In this document: positions 43,545 through 53,027 of the stretch, piece by piece
Layout: each line of letters opens with the position of its first letter
Numbering within the stretch: position 1 is the first letter of the stretch
Origin: an uncultured Odoribacter sp.
GTDB lineage: Bacteria; Bacteroidota; Bacteroidia; Bacteroidales; Marinifilaceae
Direction of reading: 5' to 3'
Length of the DNA: 54,438 bases
NCBI GenBank assembly: GCA_900544025.1
Contig: UQTM01000017.1
Location: 1 to 54,438 of the forward strand
Made by a program: the position numbers and the translations under genes
Notes under the pieces: generated by a model
Databases searched by the model: none
What the model was told of the DNA's origin: nothing
Seen by the model: the letters and a program-made list of their open reading frames with translations, nothing else

Positions 43545-44873
43545 TTATTTATGGCGACGGCTTTTTAATAACCGTATCGCTTTATGATTGCGGTATTTCT
43601 TATATTTGCTGTATATACCGAAGAACAGAAGTAACAGAATGGTGAGGAAAATGACGATCAGAATCATCGGGTTCAGGTTATCGCCTTTTACGCTCGACCA
43701 CATATCCAATACTTCTTCCGTATGTGCCCCGAAGTCCCGTTGCATCGCACAGCGCTCTACGATCTTTATATCGGGATACATTGTGTGGTTTACTTTGATT
43801 TTCTTGCCGGCCTCTCCAAAGAAATAACTTACGTTGGAATATTCTTCCAGGGTGGAGTCCTGCGCCTGTTCCATAATTTCCGGACTTGCTACGGCGCTTA
43901 CATATCCGATGGTGTTCATGTTGCGGATTGCAATGTCCGGACGGCACAGGTAATTGATAAAATAACTCGCCGCTTTGGGATTGCGTGCGTATTTTGGGAT
44001 TGCCCAGCCGTCGTACCAGATCATGCTGCCTTCTTCCGGTATGGAATAATTCAGTTCCGTACCTATTTTTTCCGCTTCTTCAATCGCCCATTGTGCATCC
44101 CCACTCCAGGTCATGTTGATCCAGACTTTCGATTTCGTCATCATTTCTTTGCCGAAATCCGCTTCCCAGCCCGCTAACAGAGGTTTCATCCGTTTCAGAT
44201 AGATTTCTGCCGTATCGATAGCGGAAGTGCTGTAATCGTTAATGATGCTATCCACCGAGATTTGCCCTTTGTCGAGTTTGTCTCTGTATGCGTAAAGCAT
44301 CGCGACACCATAGGCATCCCGGTAACTGTCTTTCATCAGCATTTTCCCTTTATACCGGGGATTCCACAAGCATTCCCAGGATGCTACATCTTCCTGCGGG
44401 ACATAGGCCGTGTTGTAGAGTATGCCGGTCGTGCCCCACATATAGGGAACTGCGTAATCGGTCGTAGTTTGTCCCGGTTTACTGAGTTTGTTCAGCTCAT
44501 GGTTGATATAGGGTGCAATGTTTTGGATATAATCGGGAGTTTTGCCGAAATCACGGCTGATAGGTTGGAGTAAATCCATATTCATCATTCTTTCGATGAT
44601 GTAGTCCGAGGGGCAAACCAGATCGAAGTCCTCTTTTCCCCGGGCTATTTTGGTCAGCATGATCTCATTGATGTCGAACACCTGATAAATGATTTTCACC
44701 TCTTCTCCGGTTTGTTCCTTATACCAGCGGGGAAAATCTTTCAGCACTTCTTCGTCTATATAATCTCCCCAGTTATATATTTTAAGAATGGATTCCCTGG
44801 TATCTTTTCCGGTATGGCAGGAAGAAAGCAGCCAAAAACCCGTTACGATGATCCAAAATAGTTTTCTTGTCAT
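43545..44873 (-). CDS. potD: Spermidine/putrescine-binding lipoprotein with C-terminal membrane segment
   Basis: This 442-residue protein is a periplasmic polyamine-binding protein of the PotD/PotF type. An N-terminal signal with lipobox LLSSC (Cys19) is followed by LKIYNWGDYIDEEVLKDF, a characteristic start of the PotD fold, with VCPSDYIIERM and GTTGILYN further on. It is about 90 residues longer than E. coli PotD. The extra C-terminal part contains a hydrophobic segment (PMILIVIFLTILLLLFFGI) followed by a basic tail (KYKKYRNHKAIRLLKSRRHK), so the protein may be anchored in the inner membrane at both ends. It is the last gene of the potABCD operon, 2 bases after potC. Confidence 0.92.
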   Translation of the reverse strand: MTRKLFWIIVTGFWLLSSCHTGKDTRESILKIYNWGDYIDEEVLKDFPRWYKEQTGEEVKIIYQVFDINEIMLTKIARGKEDFDLVCPSDYIIERMMNMDLLQPISRDFGKTPDYIQNIAPYINHELNKLSKPGQTTTDYAVPYMWGTTGILYNTAYVPQEDVASWECLWNPRYKGKMLMKDSYRDAYGVAMLYAYRDKLDKGQISVDSIINDYSTSAIDTAEIYLKRMKPLLAGWEADFGKEMMTKSKVWINMTWSGDAQWAIEEAEKIGTELNYSIPEEGSMIWYDGWAIPKYARNPKAASYFINYLCRPDIAIRNMNTIGYVSAVASPEIMEQAQDSTLEEYSNVSYFFGEAGKKIKVNHTMYPDIKIVERCAMQRDFGAHTEEVLDMWSSVKGDNLNPMILIVIFLTILLLLFFGIYSKYKKYRNHKAIRLLKSRRHK

Positions 44874-44875
44874 TT

Positions 44876-45670
44876 TTATTCGTTGTTTTTTGCCGATTTA
44901 CCGGCTCTAAGGTTTACGATAACCAATAGTAAAAGTACGACAATAAATATTAAAGAAGTAAGGGGACGTAACTCCGGAGTCAAACCGCCTTTCCGGGCAT
45001 CTGCATAGATATAGGTAGAAAGGGTTTGAAGGCCTTCGTTTCCGATCGTGAACAGACTGATCACGAAATCGTCGAAAGAGAGGGTGAACGACAGGATAAA
45101 ACCACTGATAATTCCCGGCTTGATTTCCGGAATAATGATTTTGCGAAGGGCCTGCATCGGGGTTGCCCCTAAATCGAGAGCTGCCTCGTAAAGGCTGGGA
45201 TTCATTTGCCGGAGTTTGGGCAGTACGCTTAAGACCACATAAGGCACGCAAAAGGTGATGTGCGCTAAAACCACGGTCGTAAAGCCTTGTGTGATTCCCA
45301 GGCTGACAAAGAGCAGGAAAAGGGCAACGCCGGTGATGATTTCCGGATTTAAAATCGGAATATTATTCAAAAAGAGCATGGTGTTCCGGCTTTTCCGGCT
45401 TAGATTGAAAATGCCGATCGCCGCAAAGCTGCCCAGGACGGTCGATGCCGTTGCTGCCAGAAAGGCGATGGCAAAAGTGTTCAGCAAGGTACGAAACAGG
45501 GCGTTGTCGATTCCTCCGGTAAATAGAGAGGTGTATAATTTAGTGGAAAAGCCTGTCCAGTTTCCCAACACTTTAGCTTCGGTAAATGAAAAGATAATGA
45601 TGATCAGGATAGGGGAATACAGAATGGCCAACAGTAACCCGATATAGGATTTAGCGATGATATTTTTCAT
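44876..45670 (-). CDS. potC: Spermidine/putrescine ABC transporter permease
   Basis: This 264-residue inner-membrane protein has about six membrane segments and the binding-protein-dependent permease signature EAALDLGATPMQALRKIIIP, the loop that contacts the ATPase. N-terminal SYIGLLLAILYSPILIIIIF is typical of PotC. It overlaps potB by four bases and precedes potD by two. Confidence 0.93.
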   Translation of the reverse strand: MKNIIAKSYIGLLLAILYSPILIIIIFSFTEAKVLGNWTGFSTKLYTSLFTGGIDNALFRTLLNTFAIAFLAATASTVLGSFAAIGIFNLSRKSRNTMLFLNNIPILNPEIITGVALFLLFVSLGITQGFTTVVLAHITFCVPYVVLSVLPKLRQMNPSLYEAALDLGATPMQALRKIIIPEIKPGIISGFILSFTLSFDDFVISLFTIGNEGLQTLSTYIYADARKGGLTPELRPLTSLIFIVVLLLLVIVNLRAGKSAKNNE

Positions 45671-46458
45671 AGCGTTCCTCCTTCCTCGGTTGATTTCTCA
45701 TCGGTAAACAGGCTGCTGATGCCGATTAACAGTAACATTAACAGGGAAATGGCGGCTCCGTAATTCCACATGCCGTTGTTGATGCTTTCCTGTACGGAAG
45801 TCCCCAATAATTTTATATTGTTCAGAGTTAAAAGTTCGGCGATGGCGAACGTGGAAACCGTAGGCATGAAAACCATCAGGATCCCGCTGGTCACTCCGGG
45901 CATGGAAAGGGGAAGGGTGACTCTCATAAATACGCGAAAAGGGTTGGCTCCCAAATCCTGTGCGGCTTCTACCAGGCTGTTGTCCATTTTGGATAATACG
46001 TTATAGATCGGGTAGATCATGAAGGGTAAGAAGTTATAAACCAACCCGAAGATTAAAGCCCCTTCACCCAACGGGAGTTTCAGAAAGTCGAAAAGTGCTA
46101 CGGTGGCGAGCGTGCGGATCAATGTGTTTACCCACATCGGTAAGATAAACAGCATGACGATGACAGAGGTGGACCTGAATATATTTTTACTCAAAATATA
46201 GGCTACCGGATAGCCTATCAATATACAGAACAGGGTAGTTATGATCGCTATGCCGATCGAATAGACGAACGTATTTACCGTTTCGGTATGATGTATGAAT
46301 TTGGTAAAATTAGTTAAGCTAAAATTTCCATAGACATCGGTGAAGGCGTAATATCCGATTAATATCAAAGGGATCACCACAAAGATGAACAGAAAAACGG
46401 AATAGGGAATCGCCCAATTTTTCTGCACTCCAAAACGACCAAACTGCCTTTTTTTCAA
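45667..46458 (-). CDS. potB: Spermidine/putrescine ABC transporter permease
   Basis: This 263-residue inner-membrane permease has about six membrane segments and the ATPase-contact loop EAAQDLGANPFRVFMRVTLP. The start codon appears to be TTG (46456-46458): no ATG occurs in frame between the upstream in-frame stop and this point, and the N terminus KKRQFGRFGVQKNWAIPY leads directly into the first helix. It lies 13 bases after potA and overlaps potC by four bases. Confidence 0.92.
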   Translation of the reverse strand: MKKRQFGRFGVQKNWAIPYSVFLFIFVVIPLILIGYYAFTDVYGNFSLTNFTKFIHHTETVNTFVYSIGIAIITTLFCILIGYPVAYILSKNIFRSTSVIVMLFILPMWVNTLIRTLATVALFDFLKLPLGEGALIFGLVYNFLPFMIYPIYNVLSKMDNSLVEAAQDLGANPFRVFMRVTLPLSMPGVTSGILMVFMPTVSTFAIAELLTLNNIKLLGTSVQESINNGMWNYGAAISLLMLLLIGISSLFTDEKSTEEGGTL

Positions 46459-46471
46459 CTTCTTATTTTGT

Positions 46472-47848
46472 TTACAGGTGAATAACTCTTATTTTATCCG
46501 GAGGAATGCTGATTCCTACTTTATCCCCGTCGTCCCACACATCCTGGGTATCTACATAGATATTCTCGTCCCAGTCTGTCAGTACGGTAAGATGGTAACG
46601 GTCGCATTTGTAGAGAATATATTTCACCTCTCCTTCTATCATGCCTTCGTTGTCGAGCAGTTCTACGTCTCCGAAATCCACTTCCACTTTTACTTCCGTG
46701 TTGTTTTCGATGCCTCCGACCTCACTGCATTCAAATACATGGCCTAAAAATTCTACATGTGTGGAGTCTATCAGTTTACCTTCAAAAGTATTGCACAGCC
46801 TTTCTTTTTTCATAACGTGAATGTCGAAAGGTTTGATCGACAGTCCTAAAGTCTGTCCGATGGTATAAGGGTCGTAGTCGTGAATCAGGAATTCATACCC
46901 TTCCGGGGTGACTACGGTCATTTCGTTATGAACGCCTTTGAATACGATGGATTCTACTTTCCCTGAAAACATGGATTTATCGGCGTCCTCCGAAATGATA
47001 ATATCTTCGGGACGGATGACGACATCGACTTGTGTGTTTTCGCCGAATCCTTTATCCACGCAGGTAAAATCGTGCCCGGCAAAGTGTACTAATTTATCTT
47101 TAACCATAACCGCATTCAGAATGTTGCTTGCCCCGATAAAATCGGCTACAAAAGAGTTTGCCGGTTCGTTATATACGTCCATAGGTGTCCCGATCTGCTG
47201 GATAACTCCCTCGCTCATTACGACAACCGTGTTGCTCAATGTCAAGGCTTCCTCTTGATCGTGAGTGACATACAGGAATGTGATGTTCAGGTTTTTATGC
47301 AATTCTTTTAATTCCATTTGCATATCCTTGCGCATTTTCAGGTCGAGGGCGGCCAAAGGCTCGTCGAGTAACAGTACTTCCGGCTCGTTCACGATCGCCC
47401 TGGCAATCGCCACCCTTTGTTGTTGTCCCCCGGACAAGGAATCCACCGAACGGTATTCGTAGTCGGTCATGCTGACCATTTTTAATACTCTGGCTACTTT
47501 TTTATCGATTTCAGGCCGGGAAAGTTTTTTCAATTTCAATCCGAAGGCAATGTTGTCATATACGTTTAAATGGGGAAACAAAGCGTATTTCTGAAATACC
47601 GTGTTTACCGAACGTTTATAGGGGGGAATGCCCGTTACATTTTTTCCTGCGATGCGGATTTCTCCCGAAGAGGCCGGCAGAAATCCGGCGATCAGGCGTA
47701 ACAGGGTCGTTTTACCACATCCAGAGGGGCCGAGAATGGTGACAAATTCACCTTTTTTTACCGACAAGTTGATATTGTCGAGCACTACTTTGTCCTTGTA
47801 GTTTTTATGTACGTTTCGGACATCTATGATGTAGTCGGATTGCTGCAT
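46472..47848 (-). CDS. potA: Spermidine/putrescine ABC transporter ATPase
   Basis: This 458-residue ATPase has Walker A GPSGCGKTTLL, signature LSGGQQQRVAIARA, Walker B LLLDEPLAALDLK and the H-loop VTHDQEEA. It powers polyamine uptake through PotB and PotC. It is about 80 residues longer than E. coli PotA: after one TOBE-like region (about 280-350) there is a second region with similar beta-strand pattern that ends VGISIPPDKIRVIHL, so two regulatory C-terminal modules are likely. It is the first gene of the operon and has a -7 box upstream. Confidence 0.94.
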   Translation of the reverse strand: MQQSDYIIDVRNVHKNYKDKVVLDNINLSVKKGEFVTILGPSGCGKTTLLRLIAGFLPASSGEIRIAGKNVTGIPPYKRSVNTVFQKYALFPHLNVYDNIAFGLKLKKLSRPEIDKKVARVLKMVSMTDYEYRSVDSLSGGQQQRVAIARAIVNEPEVLLLDEPLAALDLKMRKDMQMELKELHKNLNITFLYVTHDQEEALTLSNTVVVMSEGVIQQIGTPMDVYNEPANSFVADFIGASNILNAVMVKDKLVHFAGHDFTCVDKGFGENTQVDVVIRPEDIIISEDADKSMFSGKVESIVFKGVHNEMTVVTPEGYEFLIHDYDPYTIGQTLGLSIKPFDIHVMKKERLCNTFEGKLIDSTHVEFLGHVFECSEVGGIENNTEVKVEVDFGDVELLDNEGMIEGEVKYILYKCDRYHLTVLTDWDENIYVDTQDVWDDGDKVGISIPPDKIRVIHL

Positions 47849-47883
47849 TTCCTTTTGCTTAGCTGGTTAAAATAAAATTGCGG

Positions 47884-47891
47884 CAAAGATA
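47884..47891 (-). promoter_or_regulatory. -7 box of the pot operon
   Basis: TATCTTTG on the minus strand matches TAnnTTTG perfectly, 35 bases before the potA start codon. No clear TTTG -33 element is at the usual distance. Confidence 0.5.
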
Positions 47892-48067
47892 GGTATTTCG
47901 TTGAAAAATCGGCAGTTAAAAACTTTAAAATATTAGACGATTTTAGCGGGTTCTATGCCGTGAGCGGCAAGATTAAATTATACGGTGTATGGATAGCGGT
48001 GTATGAGATTTTTTTATATCTTTATATACGTGTTTTGCGTATATCGTTAAATTAAATAACAGTAGTT

Positions 48068-48670
48068 ATGGAAAGAAATTTAAAAGAAGCTTTAAAACAT
48101 AGGCGCAGTTATTATGCCATCGGTAGTAAATCGCTTATTTCCGATGCAGAAATAGAGGAAATCATTGATTTTGCAGCGTTGCATACTCCTTCTGCATTCA
48201 ATTCCCAGTCTGCCCGTTTTGTCCTTTTGTTAGGCGAACATCATAAAAAATTGTGGGAGATCGTAAAGGAAACTTTAAAGAAAGTGGTGGCGGCTCCCGC
48301 TTTTGTAACAACGGAAGCGAAGATCAATAAGTCGTTTGCTTCGGGATACGGGACGGTGCTTTTTTTCAACGACCGGATTGTGGTGGAAGGATTGCAGAAG
48401 GCTTATCCGCTTTATCATGATAAATTCCCGGAATGGGCTATGCAATCGGCAGGAATGCAGCAGCTGGCCGTATGGACCATGCTGGAAGATGCCGGATTCG
48501 GGGCTTCTTTACAGCATTATAATCCATTGATCGACGAGGTTGTCGCTAAGGAGTGGAAGTTGCCGGATTCCTGGGAGTTGTTGGCTCAAATGCCATTCGG
48601 CATACCTTCGGAACCTCCTGCCAAAAAAGAGTTTAAACCGTTGGAAGACCGGGTAAAGGTGTTTAAATGA
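48068..48670 (+). CDS. Nitroreductase family protein (FRM2/HBN1-like)
   Basis: This 200-residue protein is an FMN-dependent nitroreductase-like enzyme: LKHRRSYYAIG at the N terminus binds FMN phosphate, HTPSAFNSQSARFVLLLGE is the next conserved block, and EDAGFGASLQHYNPLID lies in the C-terminal half. It resembles the short nitroreductases related to yeast FRM2/HBN1 and bacterial counterparts. Substrate is unknown; roles in oxidative or nitro-compound stress are common. It is monocistronic, with a hairpin terminator after it. Confidence 0.9.
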   Translation: MERNLKEALKHRRSYYAIGSKSLISDAEIEEIIDFAALHTPSAFNSQSARFVLLLGEHHKKLWEIVKETLKKVVAAPAFVTTEAKINKSFASGYGTVLFFNDRIVVEGLQKAYPLYHDKFPEWAMQSAGMQQLAVWTMLEDAGFGASLQHYNPLIDEVVAKEWKLPDSWELLAQMPFGIPSEPPAKKEFKPLEDRVKVFK

Positions 48671-49073
48671 ACTATCGTTAAACCGGGTGAGGGTTAGAAT
48701 TTCCGGGTTTTCTGGAGCCATAGGCGGGCAGGAAACCCGGATTTTTGTTTATATGCGAAAAACATTTGGAAAAATAACGAGGGTTAATGTGCTGATTGTT
48801 CGTTTGTTTCTGTTCAAAGATGAGTGGGGATGAATGAAAAAGAAGTTTTCAGTGAATTTTTATATCTGAAAATATATTCATATTTATAATTTATTTTATT
48901 TTTGTAACTACTTATCAAAAACGGATTAGCAATGAGGATTTTTGACGGAATACAGTGTTGAGGTCTGTCGGCTGTATTAGGAAGAAATAACGTGAAGTGT
49001 GATTTTTATTCTTTCCCAGGCAGGGCGGGAAAGGAGTTGTGTGATTTTGTGTTTAGCTGATTCGATTCAATTT
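48671..49073. other. Intergenic region between nitroreductase and MFS genes
   Basis: About 400 bases without a supportable gene. It has a terminator at 48702-48746 and a perfect TAnnTTTG match (TATTTTTG) at 48897-48904, about 170 bases before the transporter. The rest shows nothing else I can support. Confidence 0.4.
48702..48746 (+). terminator. Intrinsic terminator after nitroreductase gene
   Basis: TCCGGGTTTTCT (48702-48713) pairs with AGGAAACCCGGA (48730-48741, one G-T pair), followed by TTTTT. The 16-base loop can form a small inner GCC/GGC stem. Confidence 0.8.
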
Positions 49074-50345
49074 ATGGAAAATTGGAAAAAGAAATTTATT
49101 ATCATCTGGTCAGGACAGTTATTTTCAATCCTGAGTAGTGCTATTGTCGGCTATTCCGTGATGTTCTGGTTGAGTATCGAGACCAAGAGTGCGGAAGTGC
49201 TGGCGTATGCCGTATTGGCCACTTTATTGCCTCAGGCGGTGTTGGGGCCTGTGGCGGGAGTGTATGTAGATCGCTGGAAGCGAAAATGGACGATGATCGC
49301 TGCCGATAGTTTTGTGGCGTTATGCTCTTTGATTCTGGGATTGCTGTTTTATTTCGATATGGCGGAATTGTGGCTGATTTATATTCTGATGTCCTTGCGG
49401 AGCATAGGGAACGCTTTTCATTCACCTGCCATGCAGGCCGCCATCCCGATGCTGGCTCCGAAATCGGAATTGATGCGGATTGCCGGGGTGAATCAGGCTT
49501 TGCATTCGGTGAGCAGTATTGCCGGGCCTGCTTTAGGGGCTGTGTTTATCACGGCTTTGGATATGACCGCCGTGATGATGGTGGATGTTTTAGGAGCGGT
49601 TATTGCCTGTACGGCATTGCTGTTCGTGGTAATTCCCGATCCGGTCCGGGAGAAAGAAGAAAAGGGCAGAAGCGTTTTCCGGGAGATGCGGGAAGGACTT
49701 ATTGAAGTGGGAAAACACAGGGGATTGGCGTGGCTGATGGGGATTTCCATATCGGTCACTTTTTTCCTGATGCCTGTCTCTATTCTTTTTCCGTTGATGA
49801 CGGTGAATCATTTTGGAGGAAATACTTATCAGATGAGTTTGGTAGAAGTGGTGTGGGGTGCTGGAATGCTGGCCGGAGGCGTGATTATCGGATTGTGGAA
49901 AATCAAATTGCGGAAAGTGATATTGATCAATGTCTCCTATTTAGTATTAGGTACTTATATTTTAATTTCCGGCTGCTTATCGCCCGACCAGTTTGTTTGG
50001 TTTGCAGGATTGACGATTATCGGTGGTTTGTCTGCTCCTTTTTATAGTAGTCCTTTTACGACACTTTTGCAAACGTATATAGAACATTCGGCTCTGGGAA
50101 GGGTGTTTTCGCTTTTCGGCAGCCTGAGCCTTTTGCCTTCTATGGTCGGTATTTTGGCTACCGGGTTTATTGCCGACCAGATCGGGGTTTCGAATGCTTT
50201 TGTCATCGGGGGAAGCGTGATTGTCCTTTTGGGCGGAGTGTCGTTTTTCATTCCTTCTGTGATGAAATTGGAGAAAAAGAAGAAAGGTTTTCTCCGGGAT
50301 TCTGTGCCGGAAAATATATCTTTGCCTGAAAATCCCATGATATGA
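49074..50345 (+). CDS. MFS transporter (MdfA/enterobactin-exporter-like)
   Basis: This protein of about 423 residues has about 12 membrane segments typical of the major facilitator superfamily. It shows VYVDRWKRKWTMIAAD, the loop 2-3 signature (motif A, D-R-x-K-R-K), and GPALGAVFITALDMTAVMMVD, similar to the MFS_3/EntS-like group. ATG 49074 (MENWKKKF) is preferred; a longer frame from 48999 uses a non-ATG start and adds an unlikely N terminus. The stop overlaps the start of the MoxR gene (ATGA), so the two are coupled. Substrate unknown. Confidence 0.9.
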   Translation: MENWKKKFIIIWSGQLFSILSSAIVGYSVMFWLSIETKSAEVLAYAVLATLLPQAVLGPVAGVYVDRWKRKWTMIAADSFVALCSLILGLLFYFDMAELWLIYILMSLRSIGNAFHSPAMQAAIPMLAPKSELMRIAGVNQALHSVSSIAGPALGAVFITALDMTAVMMVDVLGAVIACTALLFVVIPDPVREKEEKGRSVFREMREGLIEVGKHRGLAWLMGISISVTFFLMPVSILFPLMTVNHFGGNTYQMSLVEVVWGAGMLAGGVIIGLWKIKLRKVILINVSYLVLGTYILISGCLSPDQFVWFAGLTIIGGLSAPFYSSPFTTLLQTYIEHSALGRVFSLFGSLSLLPSMVGILATGFIADQIGVSNAFVIGGSVIVLLGGVSFFIPSVMKLEKKKKGFLRDSVPENISLPENPMI

Positions 50346-51205
50346 AAACAACGCAGGAAACATTGGAAAATAGTTTGTTCCCGGAATTTCGGAAAGTTTC
50401 TTTCTCTCCGCCCAAGCATTCGGAGCAGCTTTGTATCTCTTTGAAAAAATGGGAGTTTTTGTGTCATACGCTCTATTTGAAAAAATATCCTTTTCTGCTG
50501 GGGCCGAAAGGGTGCGGAAAATCGTCGGTTGCCCGGGAATTGGCGGAGGCTATGGGGATGGAGTATTATGCTTTCGATATGGGACAGGCTTTTAAGCCGA
50601 AGAAATTGTTTTTAGGCGGATTGGTTATCGGAGATGAAGGAAAGACGAAAGCTGTCCGGTCGGAATTTTTTAAGGCGTTTACTTCCGGTAGGCCTACTTT
50701 GATTTTTCTGGACGAGCTGACACGTATTCCTATGGTGGCGGCTAATTTTCTGATGACGATTCTCGACAGGCAACAGTCTTATTTATACGATGAAGATTCC
50801 GGAGTCCGTTATGTGAAAGGAGAAAACGTTTTGTTTGTCGCTGCGGGAAATACCGGATTTGCCTATGTTTCCACCCAGCGGCTGGATTCGGCTTTTGAAG
50901 ATCGTTTTATAAAGGTGCAACTGGATTACCTGACACCGGAGGAGGAAGCGGAGCTGATTTTATTGCGTTATCCGGCAGTGCCCGCGAAAACAGCGGCATT
51001 GCTGGCGGAAACAGCCCGGGTGTTGCGCTATGCGGAACAGAAAGAGGCGTTGTCGGTTTCGCTTTCTACGCGTCAGGTTTTGGATGCGGCGGCTTATATT
51101 CCGTTGGGATATAGTCTGAAAGAAGCGATCGAAGAGGTCATCTTAACTAATTATGTGATTGCAGGCGAACAGTTGGTGGCGAGGTCTTTGATCCAGATTT
51201 TATAA
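50342..51205 (+). CDS. MoxR-type AAA ATPase
   Basis: This 287-residue AAA+ ATPase has Walker A LGPKGCGKSSVA, Walker B TLIFLDELTR, sensor 1 in FVAAGNTG, and the arginine-finger region AFEDRFIKV. MoxR ATPases work with a von Willebrand factor A protein to remodel or activate other proteins, often by loading metal or cofactor. The VWA partner is encoded 10 bases downstream. The gene overlaps the MFS gene by four bases. Confidence 0.9.
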   Translation: MKTTQETLENSLFPEFRKVSFSPPKHSEQLCISLKKWEFLCHTLYLKKYPFLLGPKGCGKSSVARELAEAMGMEYYAFDMGQAFKPKKLFLGGLVIGDEGKTKAVRSEFFKAFTSGRPTLIFLDELTRIPMVAANFLMTILDRQQSYLYDEDSGVRYVKGENVLFVAAGNTGFAYVSTQRLDSAFEDRFIKVQLDYLTPEEEAELILLRYPAVPAKTAALLAETARVLRYAEQKEALSVSLSTRQVLDAAAYIPLGYSLKEAIEEVILTNYVIAGEQLVARSLIQIL

Positions 51206-51215
51206 TCCTGCGGTT

Positions 51216-52931
51216 ATGGAAATAAAAGAGCTGTACCGGGAAACCGAACTCGACCGGGCTTGGTGGGGAGATTTTCCCGAACCGCAAAATCTGCTGGGCG
51301 ATAGTTTCCCGGTGACTTCCGATCTTTACCGGTTGATGCCGGTGTGTGCGCGTATTTCTTTGCACATTGCCGGGGAACTTCCTTACATCAGCTTTTCGAG
51401 AGAGAAAAAGGTTTTCGGCGATTTTGAATATATTTTGCTCAGCCATGAATTGCTTTACCTGCGTTTGCCCGACGAGGCGAGGATGGCTGTTTTTTTCGGT
51501 AATTTTATCCATCAGTTGGGGCATTTTGTATATACCCGCCAGGATTATGGCGGATTTTCTTTTACATCCGACGAGAGCGCTTTTATTCATTTGCTCGAGG
51601 ACAGGCGGGTGGAATCGAAATTAGTGGCGGCCTATCCGGGCTATTACGAATATCTGTATGCTGCCCGGAAATTGGTTTTTGTCATGGCTTTAGGCGGAAT
51701 CGAGAAGGATTTGCGTTTTCAGAATTTGGCAAGTGTGCGCTATACGTATGTAACGGCGCGCATTCTTTATCCCGAATTGTTCCGCTATGAGGCTTTTGTG
51801 GAAAAATTCAAGCCTCATTGGTCGCGAATCCGGCAAGTCGATGCTTTATTGAATGAGATCACGGATTATGCTTCTATGCCTCCCCGGGAAACGGTGAGGA
51901 TCGCAAAACGCCTGTGCCTTTTATGTGGAGCCGATTTAAAGATATCCGAACCGATGTTTAACTATTTTTCCAAAGTGATGAAAAATTTGCCTTTGGAAGT
52001 AGAGGGGAAGCAGGTCAATGTGGATATCAAGGTTTTCGACGATCTGTTTCAGGATTTGAACCGTAGTCTCGATATCGGCGAGTCGCCCCGGTTTATCCGG
52101 GATTCTGGGACGGAAACCGGGCTGAAAAATCCGCCGGATTCCATACGGAAGAAAGTGTTGGAGGTGGAGGCGGTGCCCGGAAATATTTCTTTTGAGGTTT
52201 TGACGGAAGCTAAAGCGATTGCCGGGAAAATCCGGTTGAATTTCCTGACTTTTCTGTCGAAAATGAATAAGACCTGTGTGATTTATGAGCAGGATTCGGG
52301 TGATCTCGATGAAGACGAGCTTTATCAGGCCGGCTTTAATTCTCATATTTTCATGGAGGAATTACCTTCGCCTTCCGCTATGCTCGAGGTGATGATTTTG
52401 CTGGATTTGTCCGGCTCGATGGTCGAATTGGATAAGTTGCAGATGCAGACTACTTTGGCAACAGGGTTGGCGCTGGCTTTCGACCGGAATCCGAATATCC
52501 GTTTTTCTATATACGGACACCGGGTGAACCGGGGAAGTCTTGAATTTACCCGGTTTCATGAGGCCGGAAGCCGTTTTCAATTGCAGAAGCTGTTTTCGCA
52601 GGAAGGTATGTACACGAATGCCGACGGGTTGGCGTTGGAATATGCTTTGCAAAAGTTTCATCCCGGAGATCAGAATAAATTAATTTTTATGGTTTCGGAC
52701 GGCAGGCCGACGGTGGCCGTGGGGGATAAAGAGCCTCGCGCTCATGTCCGCGAGATGGTAAGGGCAGCTAAGCGGCAGGGGGTGGAAGTGCTTTCCATTG
52801 GAATTTCCAATTTTGACCAAGGCGATATGTACGATGAATTTATCCCGTATTCCGGTATAGATGTTTCCACTAAATTAGTGATGTGGTTGCGTAAAAAATT
52901 TTCTTCCATTGCCGACGGGGCGACGTTCTAA
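51216..52931 (+). CDS. VWA domain protein, partner of MoxR ATPase
   Basis: This 571-residue protein has a C-terminal von Willebrand factor A domain with the metal-ion-dependent adhesion motif DLSGS (Asp397 to Ser401), then VSDGRPTVAV with the downstream metal-binding Asp, similar to CobT and related VWA proteins. The N-terminal 380 residues are not assigned to a family; they contain HQLGHFVYTRQ and EDRRVESKL segments as in CobT-like VWA proteins. No signal peptide or membrane segment is seen, so it acts in the cytoplasm with the MoxR ATPase. The client protein is not obvious in this region. Confidence 0.87.
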   Translation: MEIKELYRETELDRAWWGDFPEPQNLLGDSFPVTSDLYRLMPVCARISLHIAGELPYISFSREKKVFGDFEYILLSHELLYLRLPDEARMAVFFGNFIHQLGHFVYTRQDYGGFSFTSDESAFIHLLEDRRVESKLVAAYPGYYEYLYAARKLVFVMALGGIEKDLRFQNLASVRYTYVTARILYPELFRYEAFVEKFKPHWSRIRQVDALLNEITDYASMPPRETVRIAKRLCLLCGADLKISEPMFNYFSKVMKNLPLEVEGKQVNVDIKVFDDLFQDLNRSLDIGESPRFIRDSGTETGLKNPPDSIRKKVLEVEAVPGNISFEVLTEAKAIAGKIRLNFLTFLSKMNKTCVIYEQDSGDLDEDELYQAGFNSHIFMEELPSPSAMLEVMILLDLSGSMVELDKLQMQTTLATGLALAFDRNPNIRFSIYGHRVNRGSLEFTRFHEAGSRFQLQKLFSQEGMYTNADGLALEYALQKFHPGDQNKLIFMVSDGRPTVAVGDKEPRAHVREMVRAAKRQGVEVLSIGISNFDQGDMYDEFIPYSGIDVSTKLVMWLRKKFSSIADGATF

Positions 52932-53027
52932 AACGGAAAGCATGAAGGCAAAAATTTGAAGTTACAAAGTGAAAGATAAAAATATAAGGGCTGTTGTCTT
53001 TCAGCTTTATATCTTTATCTTTTTGTT

